From an uncultured Oscillospiraceae bacterium (GTDB lineage Bacteria > Bacillota > Clostridia > Oscillospirales > Oscillospiraceae): 64,000 nucleotides of DNA. The DNA lies in the NCBI GenBank assembly GCA_934597585.1, contig CAKTSA010000004.1:34465-98464 (forward strand). Direction: 5' to 3'. This document shows positions 35,127 to 43,240 of this stretch, in pieces. The notes beneath the pieces were generated by a model. The model was given only the letters and a program-made list of their open reading frames with translations, made no database searches and was not told where the DNA came from. The first letter of the stretch is position 1. Each line of letters starts with the position of its first letter. A program made the translations under genes and the position numbers.

Positions 35127-36619
35127 CAGGTGCTGCTGCCGGGGCGCTGGGGGCGCTGGCCGCCGGAGGGCATCTCCGGAGGCTGCTGGCCGTCGCCGGG
35201 CTGGAAGTCGTCCATGCCGCCGGGGCCGCCGCCCATACCTCCCATACCGGAGGAGATGGTGCCGCTCTGGGCGTCGGCGGTCAGGGTGGTGTCGTCGCAG
35301 GTGAGGGTGCAGGTCTCGTCCGCTGTCAGGGCGTCGGAGGAGAAGAGGAGGAAGGCGGCATTGCACAGTGCGGTGCTGCTGCAGAGGGTGGTGCCGTCAC
35401 TGTCGGTGATGGTGAAGGCGGCGTCTTTGGCGAGGGTGGAATTGCTGCTGCCCGTGTCGCCGGGGCGGCCGCCGCCCATGCCGCCGATGGAGCCGAAGGT
35501 GACGCAGGGCTGGGTGGCGGTCAGGTTCATGCCCATGCCGCTGCTGCCGCCGGCGGCCAGAACGGTGCCGCCGGAGATGGTGATGGCGCCGTCGGCGTCC
35601 AGGGGCTGGTTGTCGGCGGTGTTGGCGGTCCAGACGGTGACGCTGCCGCCGGAGATGGTCAGGTCACCGTTGGAGTCGAAGCCGTCGCCGCTGGAGGAGC
35701 AGGCCACGATGGTGCCGCCGGAGATGGTCATGGTGAAGTCGTAGCCGCTCAGATCGGAGTTGGCGGCGTTGAGGCAGTCGTCAGAGGAGAGGATGCTGAC
35801 GTCGCCGGAATAGATGTTCAGCTCCGCGCCCTCCAGACCCTCGTAGCACTCCGTGATGGTAATGGCGGGGCCTTCCGTATCCTCCGCGCCGATGTTCAGC
35901 ACCAGGTCGCTGTGGATGGCGTCGTCGGCGGCGGAGATGGTGAGGGTGCCGCTCTCCACGTTCAGGGTCTGCTCGGCGTTGATGGCGTCGTTGACCGGGG
36001 CGTCGATGGTGAGGGTCAGCTGACGGATGGTCAGGGAGGCGTCGCCCTCCTCGGTGGTAGAGGCACCGGACTTGATGCCGTTTTTGCCGTTGGCGGTGAT
36101 GGTCAGGCTGCCGGTGCCGGCCAGAGTGACCTGAGAGCCGTCCTTGCACTTGATGACGGCGTTCTCGGCGTTTTCGTTGTCGGGATGGTTGTCGTCATTG
36201 TTCTGTGGGCTGTCGGCCAGGCAGTTGGTGGAACCGTCGGCCGCGATGATGGTGACCTGGGTGGACTTATTGCAGGTGATGGGGGCGGTGTCGCCGCTGG
36301 TCAGATCCAGGCCGTTGAGGACCAGGGTCACGCCGGTGGTGCCCTTTTTCACGGTGATGGAGCCGTCGGCGCAGGTGCCGGTGACGGCGTAGGTGCCCGC
36401 GCCGGTGATGGTCAGGGCTGTGCCGTCGATCTCGTAGCCGGTGTCGCTGCCGTCCTGGGCGGTGACGCCGCTGTCGGTAAAGGTGAGAACGGTGGCGTTT
36501 TCTAAGGAATAGGTGGTGCTGGCGGCGGCCGTTTCGCCGCCGGAGGCTGCCGACGTGCCGCAGCCTGCCAGGGACAGGGCCAGCGCCGCCGCACAGAGAA
36601 GAGAGATGAGCTTTTTCAT
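35126..36619 (-). CDS. Secreted lipoprotein with Cthe_2159-like carbohydrate-binding domain (DUF4353)
   Basis: 497 residues. The signal peptide ends in the lipobox SLAGC. The mature protein is a repetitive beta-helix (many short S/T/D-G-rich strands: NGLDLTSGDTAPITCNK; GKNGIKSG; DDAIHSD; SGGTIVACSSSGDGFDSNG), the pattern of the Cthe_2159 family, which binds acidic polysaccharides. The tail is Gly/Met/Pro-rich (GMGGMGGGPGGMDD). Genes of this type often accompany VTC-domain and DUF4956 genes, as here divergently. The mirrored promoter in between suggests shared control. Confidence 0.82.
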   Translation of the reverse strand: MKKLISLLCAAALALSLAGCGTSAASGGETAAASTTYSLENATVLTFTDSGVTAQDGSDTGYEIDGTALTITGAGTYAVTGTCADGSITVKKGTTGVTLVLNGLDLTSGDTAPITCNKSTQVTIIAADGSTNCLADSPQNNDDNHPDNENAENAVIKCKDGSQVTLAGTGSLTITANGKNGIKSGASTTEEGDASLTIRQLTLTIDAPVNDAINAEQTLNVESGTLTISAADDAIHSDLVLNIGAEDTEGPAITITECYEGLEGAELNIYSGDVSILSSDDCLNAANSDLSGYDFTMTISGGTIVACSSSGDGFDSNGDLTISGGSVTVWTANTADNQPLDADGAITISGGTVLAAGGSSGMGMNLTATQPCVTFGSIGGMGGGRPGDTGSSNSTLAKDAAFTITDSDGTTLCSSTALCNAAFLLFSSDALTADETCTLTCDDTTLTADAQSGTISSGMGGMGGGPGGMDDFQPGDGQQPPEMPSGGQRPQRPGSST

Positions 36620-36663
36620 GAGATGACCTCCTTTGTCATGGCTTGGTTTTCTGTTGTGGCCCC

Positions 36664-36745
36664 ATCATAGCCTTCGTTCCTAAAAGCAACCTAAAAGAAA
36701 ATATTTATTTTTCTTTAGGTTCATTTTAGGAGAGTTCTGTATGAT
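36664..36745. promoter_or_regulatory. Mirrored divergent promoter with paired direct repeats
   Basis: In both directions the order is TTTAGG-N5-TTTAGG-N9-TATGAT. Plus strand: boxes at 36714-36719 and 36725-36730, -10 at 36740-36745. Minus strand: boxes within 36680-36695, -10 at 36664-36669. The 11-bp period and the lack of a -35 fit an OmpR/PhoB-type activator. The genes served are the Cthe_2159-like gene and the VTC-DUF4956 pair; a matching two-component system lies at 38211-40150. Confidence 0.7.
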
Positions 36746-36770
36746 AAGGCCAGCAAAGGAGGTTTGCACC

Positions 36771-37493
36771 ATGGCAACTGAGATACAGAACTGCTTTGAA
36801 CGCTACGAAAAGAAGTACCGCCTGACGCCGGCGCAGCAGCAGGTGATCCTGGCGGGTATGACACCTTATATGAAAAGGGACGCCTACGGGGCGTACACCA
36901 TCTGCAACATCTATTATGATACCGACGACTGGCGGCTGATCCGCACCTCGCTGGAGAAGCCAGTGTATAAGGAGAAGCTGCGGGTCCGCAGCTACGGCGT
37001 GCCGGAGGACGGCGGCAAGGTGTTTGTGGAGCTGAAGAAGAAGTACGACGGCGTGGTGTACAAGCGCCGGATCACCATGGCGCCGGAACAGGTGGAGCCC
37101 TTCCTTGCCGGACAGACGCCCGGCGACGCCTTTGGCCAGATCGGGCGGGAGATCCGCTGGTTCCAGCAGTTCTACCGGGCAGAGCCCCGGGTGTTCATCG
37201 CCTATGACCGCCTGGCCTTTGCCGGCATCGACGATCCCGAGCTGCGCATCACCTTTGACACCAACCTGCGCTGGCGGGACACGGACCTGGACCTGCGGCT
37301 GGGGGATCACGGCGCACCTATCGATGACCCCGGCATGATCCTGATGGAGATCAAGATCCCCGGCGTGTGCCCCCTGTGGCTGAGCCGGCTGCTGTCCCGG
37401 GCGGGGGTGTATCCCACCTCGTTTTCCAAATACGGCGCGTGTTACCAGAACCATATCTTACCGAAAATAAAGGAGGCGCTTTACTGTGCTTGA
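36771..37493 (+). CDS. VTC-domain protein, polyphosphate polymerase-like
   Basis: 240 residues from MATEIQNCFERYEKKYRL, behind AAAGGAGG; the ATG at 36741 is inside the promoter. The tunnel-fold VTC features are visible: YEKKYRLTPAQQQ, EKPVYKEKLRVRSYG, FVELKKKYDGVVYKRR, FAGIDDPELRITFDTNLRWR, ILMEIKIPG and the closing SFSKYGACYQN. In yeast this domain makes polyphosphate from ATP; bacterial homologues are presumed similar. It lacks membrane segments and is coupled by an 8-nt overlap to the membrane protein DUF4956. Confidence 0.85.
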   Translation: MATEIQNCFERYEKKYRLTPAQQQVILAGMTPYMKRDAYGAYTICNIYYDTDDWRLIRTSLEKPVYKEKLRVRSYGVPEDGGKVFVELKKKYDGVVYKRRITMAPEQVEPFLAGQTPGDAFGQIGREIRWFQQFYRAEPRVFIAYDRLAFAGIDDPELRITFDTNLRWRDTDLDLRLGDHGAPIDDPGMILMEIKIPGVCPLWLSRLLSRAGVYPTSFSKYGACYQNHILPKIKEALYCA

Positions 37494-38148
37494 CTCGATC
37501 ATTGGAACGGACCTGACGCTGTCCGCATTTCTTATCTGTACTGCCGCGTCGCTGGTGCTGGGCATCGGCCTGGCCTTTGTATCCCAGTTCCGCGCACGGT
37601 CTACCCAGAGCTTCGCCGTGACCCTGGCCATCCTGCCGGTGGTGGTGCAGGTGGTGATCATGCTGGTGAACGGCAACATCGGTGCTGGCGTGGCTGTGGC
37701 GGGGGCTTTCAGCCTGGTGCGCTTCCGCTCCGTCCCCGGCACGGCCCGGGAGATCGCCGTGCTGTTCCTGGGCATGGCCATCGGCCTTGCCACCGGCATG
37801 GGGTATGTGGGACTGGCGGCGCTGACGTTTGTCATCGTCTCCGCCGCGCTGCTGGGGCTGACGGCCCTGGGCCTGGGGCAGAAGGACAGCGGCGAGCGGA
37901 TATTGAAGATCACCATCCCGGAGAATCTGGACTATGAGGACCTGTTTGAGGACCTGTTCGCCCAGTACACCAAATCCCACAGCCTGGTGAAGGTGAAGAC
38001 CACCAACATGGGCACGCTGTATGAGCTGGAGTACCGGATCACCCTGCCTGAGGACCGCATCCCCAAGGCGTTCCTGGACGCCCTGCGGTGCCGCAACGGC
38101 AACCTGAACATCGTCTGCGGGCGGGAAATAGTGAAGGACACGCTGTAA
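37486..38148 (+). CDS. DUF4956 membrane protein
   Basis: 220 residues from a GTG 8 nt after AAAGGAGG. Four membrane helices in the first 130 residues (including VTLAILPVVVQVVIMLVNGNIGAG and AGAFSLVRFRSVPGTAREIA), then a soluble ferredoxin-like C-terminal part. The RFRSxPG motif is typical of DUF4956. It is regularly paired with VTC-domain proteins and presumably gives the polymerase a membrane site or an exit path. Confidence 0.85.
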   Translation: MLDSIIGTDLTLSAFLICTAASLVLGIGLAFVSQFRARSTQSFAVTLAILPVVVQVVIMLVNGNIGAGVAVAGAFSLVRFRSVPGTAREIAVLFLGMAIGLATGMGYVGLAALTFVIVSAALLGLTALGLGQKDSGERILKITIPENLDYEDLFEDLFAQYTKSHSLVKVKTTNMGTLYELEYRITLPEDRIPKAFLDALRCRNGNLNIVCGREIVKDTL

Positions 38149-38150
38149 GC

Positions 38151-38179
38151 TTGCAATTTTTACTTTGATTCACTATACT
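38151..38179 (+). promoter_or_regulatory. Promoter of the two-component system
   Basis: TTGCAA, 17-bp spacer, TATACT, right after the DUF4956 stop and about 30 bp before the response-regulator start. No TTTAGG boxes are seen here. Confidence 0.7.
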
Positions 38180-38210
38180 ATCCCTATCAAGCAACACGAG
38201 GTGATGATCC

Positions 38211-38885
38211 ATGCATCTGCTGATCGCGGAGGATGAGCTGGACCTGGCGGAGGCGTTGACGGTGTTTTTCGAGAAGAACCACTTTACGGTGGACGCCGTC
38301 CACAACGGCTTTGACGCCTACGAATACGCGGCTTCCGGCGCCTATGACGGGGTGATCCTGGATGTGATGATGCCGAAAATGGACGGCATCCAGGTGCTGG
38401 AGCGGCTGCGGGCCGAGGGGTGCAAGACCCCCATCATGATGCTGACGGCCAAGGGGCAGAAGAACGACCGGATCACCGGCTTCAACGCCGGGGCGGACGA
38501 CTATCTGCCCAAGCCCTTTGACCCTGACGAGCTGCTGAGCCGGGTGCGGGCCATGCTGCGCCGCAGCGAGGCGTATCAGCCATCGGTGCTCTCCTTCGGC
38601 GATGTGACGCTGGACCCGGCCACGGGGCTTCTTGCCTGCGGCGGACAGTCGCTGCGGCTGAGCGGGCGGGAGTTCCAGGTGATGGAGCTGTTTCTGCGCA
38701 ATCCCCGGCAGGTGTTCTCCGCCGAGCGGATCATGGAGCGTGTCTGGGGCTGGGACAACGAGGCGGAGATCAACGTGGTGTGGGTGAACATCTCCAACCT
38801 GCGGAAGAAGCTGAAATCCATCGGTTCCCGCCTGTCCCTGAAGGCCAACCGGGGGCTGGGATATGTGCTGGAGGATGAGGTATGA
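38211..38885 (+). CDS. OmpR-family response regulator
   Basis: 224 residues. The receiver domain has the acidic pair (LIAEDELDL), the phosphorylated aspartate in VILDVMMPKMDG (about D51), and the T/K positions (MLTAKGQ; YLPKPFDPDEL). A winged-helix domain follows with LSGREFQVMELFLRNPRQVFS and the final VNISNLRKKLKSIG...RGLGYVLE. It binds direct-repeat DNA as a dimer; the TTTAGG pairs at 36664-36745 are its likely targets. It overlaps the kinase gene by 4 nt. Confidence 0.92.
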   Translation: MHLLIAEDELDLAEALTVFFEKNHFTVDAVHNGFDAYEYAASGAYDGVILDVMMPKMDGIQVLERLRAEGCKTPIMMLTAKGQKNDRITGFNAGADDYLPKPFDPDELLSRVRAMLRRSEAYQPSVLSFGDVTLDPATGLLACGGQSLRLSGREFQVMELFLRNPRQVFSAERIMERVWGWDNEAEINVVWVNISNLRKKLKSIGSRLSLKANRGLGYVLEDEV

Positions 38886-40150
38886 TCAGACGTCTGCGCA
38901 ATCGGTTTATCCGCATCGCCACGCTGTCGGTCATGGCGGTGATGCTGCTGCTGACGGTGATACTGAACGTGGCCAACTATGTGTCCACCGACGCTGACCT
39001 GCGCAGTACGCTGGCGCTGATCTATGAGAATCAGGGTACCATCCCCGTCTCCGGCGGGGAGGCCCTGCCGGAGCCCGACGGCGGCGATGTGCCGCCGCCT
39101 GCGCCGCCCCAGGAGGATCCCGGCAGGCGGGACGGACACTTTACGCCGGAGACACCCTTCTCCACCCGATATTTCGTGCTGCGGTACGAGGACGATGGCA
39201 CGCTGGTGCTGGCGGACCTGACGAAGATCGCCTCGGTGACGGACGACGATGTGGCGGAGTATCTCTCCGCCGCCGTGGAGAACGGCGAGGGCTATGGCCG
39301 CTGGGGCAGCTTCCGCTTTTTCGTGGCCCACACGGGGGAGAACCAGAATATGGCTATCTTCCTGGACGGCTACCAGCAGTTCCGCTCCCTGCGGACGGTG
39401 CTGCTGTGGTCGCTGGCGGCGGATGCCGGGTGCATCCTGCTGGTGGTGCTGCTGGTGGTGCTGCTGAGCCGGCGGGCCATCGATCCGGTGGTGCGCAGCG
39501 CCCAGCAGCAGAAGCAGTTCATCACCGACGCCAGCCACGAGCTGAAAACGCCCATCACCGTCATCGCCACCAGCCTGAAGGTGCTGGAGATGGAGGTGGG
39601 GCAGCAGAAGTGGATCGACAAGGCCCAGGCCCAGACGGAGAAGCTGACGGAGCTGGTGAACTCGCTGGTGACCCTGAGCCGTATGGACGAGGAGGAGTCG
39701 CCGCTGAAGATGGAGCCCTTCCCCGTCAGCGAGGCGGTGGGGGAGACGGCGGAGTCCTTCCGGGATCTGGCGCAGTCCAGGGGGCACCAGCTGGAGCTGG
39801 CGGTCCAGCCGGGGCTGACGTACCGTGGGGATGAGTACGCGGTGCGGCAGCTGACGTCCATCCTGCTGGACAACGCGGTGAAATACGCCGCGCCGGAGGC
39901 ACCCATCGCCCTGACGCTGGAAAAGGGACGCCGGGGCGTGGTGCTGCGGCAGAGCAACCGCTGTACGGACCCGGCGGGCATCGACACCGCCAAGCTCTTT
40001 GACCGGTTCTATCAGGCGGATCCCTCCCGGGGGAGCGGGGGCTTCGGCATCGGGCTGTCCATCGCCCGGGGGATCGCCGAGAGCCACCACGGCAGCATCC
40101 GCGCGGGGATATCCGGCGACACCATTACCTTTACCGCCGAGCTGCGGTGA
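38882..40150 (+). CDS. Sensor histidine kinase
   Basis: 422 residues. Membrane helix at residues about 10-32, an extracellular sensor region of about 140 residues with a Pro-rich loop (PPPAPPQEDPGRRDG), a second helix near 175-195, then HisKA (ITDASHELKTPITVIATS, phosphohistidine) and HATPase with LLDNAVKYAA and GSGGFGIGLSIARGI. The ATP-binding domain is a little short between N- and G-boxes. The stimulus is unknown; genetic context suggests cell-envelope or phosphate status. Confidence 0.9.
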   Translation: MIRRLRNRFIRIATLSVMAVMLLLTVILNVANYVSTDADLRSTLALIYENQGTIPVSGGEALPEPDGGDVPPPAPPQEDPGRRDGHFTPETPFSTRYFVLRYEDDGTLVLADLTKIASVTDDDVAEYLSAAVENGEGYGRWGSFRFFVAHTGENQNMAIFLDGYQQFRSLRTVLLWSLAADAGCILLVVLLVVLLSRRAIDPVVRSAQQQKQFITDASHELKTPITVIATSLKVLEMEVGQQKWIDKAQAQTEKLTELVNSLVTLSRMDEEESPLKMEPFPVSEAVGETAESFRDLAQSRGHQLELAVQPGLTYRGDEYAVRQLTSILLDNAVKYAAPEAPIALTLEKGRRGVVLRQSNRCTDPAGIDTAKLFDRFYQADPSRGSGGFGIGLSIARGIAESHHGSIRAGISGDTITFTAELR

Positions 40151-40153
40151 GAT

Positions 40154-40191
40154 AAAAACGGCGCAGGACCATGGAGGTCCTGCGCCGTTTG
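40154..40191 (+). terminator. Terminator after the histidine kinase
   Basis: A 14-bp stem AACGGCGCAGGACC / GGTCCTGCGCCGTT with loop ATGGA, and a short T-run. Confidence 0.75.
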
Positions 40192-40209
40192 GCGTCGTCT
40201 GGGGTAAAC

Positions 40210-40638
40210 TCAGTCTCTGGACTTTTTGCTGCGGCTGATATCGAAGCCGAAGATGCGGTGGACCTGGAAGGCCTGCATCAGGGCGTCGTAGGTGCCGATC
40301 TGAAAGGCGAACTGGGGGTAGCGGCTGGCCCACTGCTCTGCCAGCTGGCGGGCGAAGACCGCGGCTGCGCCGCCGAAGGCCATGGCGGCAGGGACGGTAT
40401 ACAGGGCGAAGAGCTGCTGCAGGTCGAACAGTGTGGTCTTGCGGCGCAGGGGGCGCAGCAGCGTGCCGCAGTGGTCCGTCAGCAGCCCGGCGGCCTCTGC
40501 CGCCGCCTCCTCTGTCATGGCGGCGAACACCGGCTGGGCCAGGGCGCTGTAGCGCTGGAAGGCGTCGGCATACGCCTCACGGGTGAATTGTGCGAGATAG
40601 GTCCGGTAATCGCCGGGGAGCAGCTGGCGTGGGTCCAT
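40210..40638 (-). CDS. Conserved hypothetical protein
   Basis: 142 residues from MDPRQLLPGDYRTYLAQ, after AAAGGCGGT; the long frame upstream is antisense to the next gene. The protein is helical and Ala/Gln-rich with aromatic residues (RYSALAQPVFAAMTEEAAAEAAG; ASRYPQFAFQIGTYDALMQAFQ). No family, signal or membrane segment is recognised. Confidence 0.6.
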   Translation of the reverse strand: MDPRQLLPGDYRTYLAQFTREAYADAFQRYSALAQPVFAAMTEEAAAEAAGLLTDHCGTLLRPLRRKTTLFDLQQLFALYTVPAAMAFGGAAAVFARQLAEQWASRYPQFAFQIGTYDALMQAFQVHRIFGFDISRSKKSRD

Positions 40639-40668
40639 GTTATCGACCGCCTTTCTGTGGTTTGGGCC

Positions 40669-40698
40669 ATTATACCACAGTATGCTGCCGCGGCGCAA
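40669..40698 (-). promoter_or_regulatory. Promoter of the 40210 gene
   Basis: On the minus strand TTGCGC, 18-bp spacer, TATAAT, about 30 bp before the start. Confidence 0.6.
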
Positions 40699-40715
40699 GT
40701 CCGGGGCGGCAGGGC

Positions 40716-40744
40716 TTGACAAACCGGTCCCTTTGCCGCAAAAT
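40716..40744 (+). promoter_or_regulatory. Promoter of the pyridoxamine-oxidase-family gene
   Basis: TTGACA, 17-bp spacer, CAAAAT, about 35 bp before the start. Confidence 0.6.
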
Positions 40745-40779
40745 AAAGGCATAATCAACTGTATCAGGAGGAGCATGCC

Positions 40780-41277
40780 ATGCGCAGAAAAGAATGTGAA
40801 CGGGACGAGGCCTTTGCCTGGGAGGTGCTGAAGAATTCGGTGTACTCCACGGTGTCCATGGTGGGGGCGGACGGGATGCCCTATGCCACGCCCCTGAACG
40901 TGGTGGGGGACGAGACCTACAGGGTGCTGTATTTCCACTGCGCGGGAAAGGGCGAGCGCTGGGAGATCGTGAAGGACGGGGCGCCGGTGTGCGTGACGGC
41001 GGTGTCCACCGCCACGCTGATCCCCAACGGGTTTACCACCGCCTACCGCAGCGCCATGTTCCGGGGCAGGGCAGAGGTGGTCACCGACGAGGGGGAGAAG
41101 ATCAAGGCCATGCTGCTGCTGTGCACCGCCTTTGACCCCAAGGCCATGGGGCGGTTCGAGCAGGCGATGGCTCACTGTCCCGCCCAGGTCGTCAAAATCG
41201 TGCCGGAGGCCATCACCGGCAAGGAGCACGAGATGCACCAGGCGGCCAAGGGAGGACATGGGTGCGGGGGGGAATAA
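40780..41277 (+). CDS. Pyridoxamine 5'-phosphate oxidase family protein (NimA-like)
   Basis: 165 residues after AGGAGG. The split-barrel flavin-binding fold is suggested by YSTVSMVGADGMPYATPLN, LYFHCAGKGERWEIVKDGAPVCVTAV and YRSAMFRGRAEVV. Relatives include 5-nitroimidazole reductases, which bind FMN or PLP. The C-terminus has a His/Cys-rich end (EHEMHQAAKGGHGCGGE) that might bind metal. Whether it acts on nitroimidazoles cannot be judged. Confidence 0.8.
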   Translation: MRRKECERDEAFAWEVLKNSVYSTVSMVGADGMPYATPLNVVGDETYRVLYFHCAGKGERWEIVKDGAPVCVTAVSTATLIPNGFTTAYRSAMFRGRAEVVTDEGEKIKAMLLLCTAFDPKAMGRFEQAMAHCPAQVVKIVPEAITGKEHEMHQAAKGGHGCGGE

Positions 41278-41600
41278 GAGGGGGGCGCGTCCCCCGGGCG
41301 CGAGGGGGAGTTTCGCCCTCCGGGGCGACCTACTTTTGCCCGCGGCGGCAAAAGTAGGCAAAAACGCCGCTGGGGGAGAGGGATTTCGTACTCCCTCTCC
41401 CCCCGTCCCCCTCTCTAAACGACCGAAGGGGGGCTTCGGCCCCCCTTTGGAATCCCCCGGGGGAAAGAATGGGGGACGTTTTCGTAGGGGCGGCCCTTGC
41501 GGCCGCCCGAAGGGGGCGCGAAATCTCCTGAATCTGCTGTCAAAATATCCAAAAATTACCGTCGCTATTTATGTATCCTGCCGAAATGTGCGGAAAGTGA
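41278..41600. repeat. Gene-free stretch made of GC-rich palindromic repeats
   Basis: No convincing gene. Perfect stems lie at 41329-41358 (CCTACTTTTGCC/GGCAAAAGTAGG), 41372-41403 (GGGGGAGAGGGA/TCCCTCTCCCCC), about 41426-41446 (AAGGGGGG/CCCCCCTT) and 41488-41508 (GGGCGGCC/GGCCGCCC). Each looks like a dispersed intergenic repeat unit. The last 60 bases are AT-rich and lead into the cassette 2 promoter. Confidence 0.6.
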
Positions 41601-41609
41601 CAAAAAAGG

Positions 41610-41637
41610 TTGCAATTATTTCCCAAAGTGCTAAACT
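41610..41637 (+). promoter_or_regulatory. Promoter of SipW-type cassette 2
   Basis: TTGCAA, 16-bp spacer, TAAACT. GTTGCAATT, CCCA and GTGCTAAA are shared with the cassette 1 promoter at 14257-14285. Confidence 0.65.
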
Positions 41638-41944
41638 GTCTTTACAGAATACATCACGAAACCCATGGGTTTCGCTGTTTTTTCTCCCTTTCAGGGAGAG
41701 AAAAAACAAGAGAAGCATCGTTTTCGTAAGGCATGACGATCACGGGGGCTGAGAGGCCGCCGGGGTCTTAATGCGTCTGACCTCCCCATAATGGGCAGAC
41801 AGGGCTTTTGTTGCTTGGCCCTGTCTGCCCGCGTCAGATTCCAATGGGGAAGGGACAGGCTTATATGCGGGCGGCGCCGGGATACCGGACGGCGGCGCTT
41901 TGATCCACCGGTAAATATTTTTGAAATGGGGAGGACATCAAGAA
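41638..41944 (+). ncRNA. Structured 5' leader of SipW-type cassette 2
   Basis: A 307-nt leader homologous to that at 14286-14623. Two upstream hairpins (CGAAACCC/GGGTTTCG; a TTTTTTCTCCC/GGGAGAGAAAAAA stem) precede the core: GCAT (41731-41734)/ATGC (41771-41774); GATC/GGTC; TCTGAC (41776-41781)/GTCAGA (41833-41838); and a 13-bp hairpin GGGCAGACAGGGC/GCCCTGTCTGCCC. A TCCCC (41783-41787)/GGGGA (41846-41850) pseudoknot is again possible. Compared with leader 1, paired positions change together (G-C to A-U in the main hairpin). Confidence 0.6.
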
Positions 41945-43147
41945 ATGTCAACCAAGAGAGCGACAAAAAGAGCGCTGCTGACCAGCATCCTGGCCATCTG
42001 CCTGTGCCTGGTGATGCTCATCGGCTCCACCTTCGCGTGGTTCACCGACACCGCATCCACCGGCGTCAACAGGATCGAATCCGGTACGCTGAAAGTGGAC
42101 ATCGTCAAGCCGGAGGCGAACGCTGAGGACAAGTACACCAGCCTGGAAGGCGAGAAACTGGCGTTCCAGAAGGTTGCTGCCGCAAGTAGTGAAGCTATTC
42201 TGTGGGAGCCCGGCTGCACCTATGTGACCGAGGGCTTCAAGATCAAGAACGACGGTAATCTGGCCCTGAAGTGGAAGGCCGAAGTCAACAAGGACAACGT
42301 TACTAACGGCAAAGCGTCTGATGATGCCAAGGACGGCATGAGCCTGCTGGATGTCATCGACTTCTATGTGGTGACTGACAACACGAGCAAGGATGCACAA
42401 GCGGTTTCTATTGATGAGTTCGTTGGCAATCTGAAGGCCGATGAGCTCAGCGATGAGACCTATTACATCATGGGCCGCATGCAGGAGAGCGCCGGCAATG
42501 ACTATCAGGGCCTGACTCTGGACAATATCTCCATCACCGTTTACGCCACTCAGGATACTGTGGAGAATGACAGCTTCAATAACCAGTATGATAAGGCCGC
42601 TTACTACTATGACAAGGACACCGCTTACCAAGGTTCGCGGATGCTCACCACTGGCGGCACCTACGTTCTGAGTGATGGCGCCGTGGTTCAGGAAACTGAT
42701 GAAAATCCGATAGCTGTGTTTGCAAGCGGTGAGGGTACCGATGTCACCATCACCGGCGGCTACTATGACGGTGGTTCCGGTCGCGATTATAACGTTGCCA
42801 TTTGGGCGAATGTGGGCGCTAAAGTTACCATTAAGGACGGTTACTTCACTGTAGGTGCTAATAAGGATGGCGATACCAACTCTGTCATCTATTCGACTGG
42901 TGGCAACATCACCATTGAGGGCGGCTTCTTCCAGACGGACTGCGCTACCGCAAGTGGCTGGTATTATGTCCTGAACCAGAATAATAGCAACCCCGGTACC
43001 ATCACCGTCAAGGGCGGTACCTTCGTCAATTATGATCCTTCCAAGGGTGATGACAACCTGGGCGGTAGCTTCGTTGCTCCTGGCTACAAGGTCGTTTCCG
43101 AAAATCAGACCAACGGTGATACCTGGTACACCGTCGTTGCTGAATAA
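41945..43147 (+). CDS. Surface protein with SipW-type signal peptide, cassette 2
   Basis: 400 residues after GGGGAGGAC. The signal and first part (TKRALLTSILAICLCLVMLI then GSTFAWFTDTASTGVN) are identical to the 14624 protein. A TasA-like domain follows (TLKVDIVKPEANAE...GNLALKWKAEVNKDN...ISITVYATQDTVE), then a repeat-rich half with TGGYYDGG, KDGYFTV, EGGFFQT and KGGTFVNYD units. Both proteins end in a matching SFVAPGYKVVSE...DTWYTVV segment. A paralogue of cassette 1, likely a second fibre or coat subunit. Confidence 0.85.
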   Translation: MSTKRATKRALLTSILAICLCLVMLIGSTFAWFTDTASTGVNRIESGTLKVDIVKPEANAEDKYTSLEGEKLAFQKVAAASSEAILWEPGCTYVTEGFKIKNDGNLALKWKAEVNKDNVTNGKASDDAKDGMSLLDVIDFYVVTDNTSKDAQAVSIDEFVGNLKADELSDETYYIMGRMQESAGNDYQGLTLDNISITVYATQDTVENDSFNNQYDKAAYYYDKDTAYQGSRMLTTGGTYVLSDGAVVQETDENPIAVFASGEGTDVTITGGYYDGGSGRDYNVAIWANVGAKVTIKDGYFTVGANKDGDTNSVIYSTGGNITIEGGFFQTDCATASGWYYVLNQNNSNPGTITVKGGTFVNYDPSKGDDNLGGSFVAPGYKVVSENQTNGDTWYTVVAE

Positions 43148-43195
43148 GTCTCCCCATATGGTTTCGTGATCCAGACCTCTGCCGGAACCGGACAC

Positions 43196-43229
43196 AAAAA
43201 ATCACTCCCCACCCGGGGAGTGATTTTTT
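43196..43229 (+). terminator. Terminator of cassette 2
   Basis: CACTCCCC / GGGGAGTG with loop ACCC, A's before and T's after; homologous to the cassette 1 terminator. Confidence 0.9.
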
Positions 43230-43240
43230 CGTAAGTTCAT

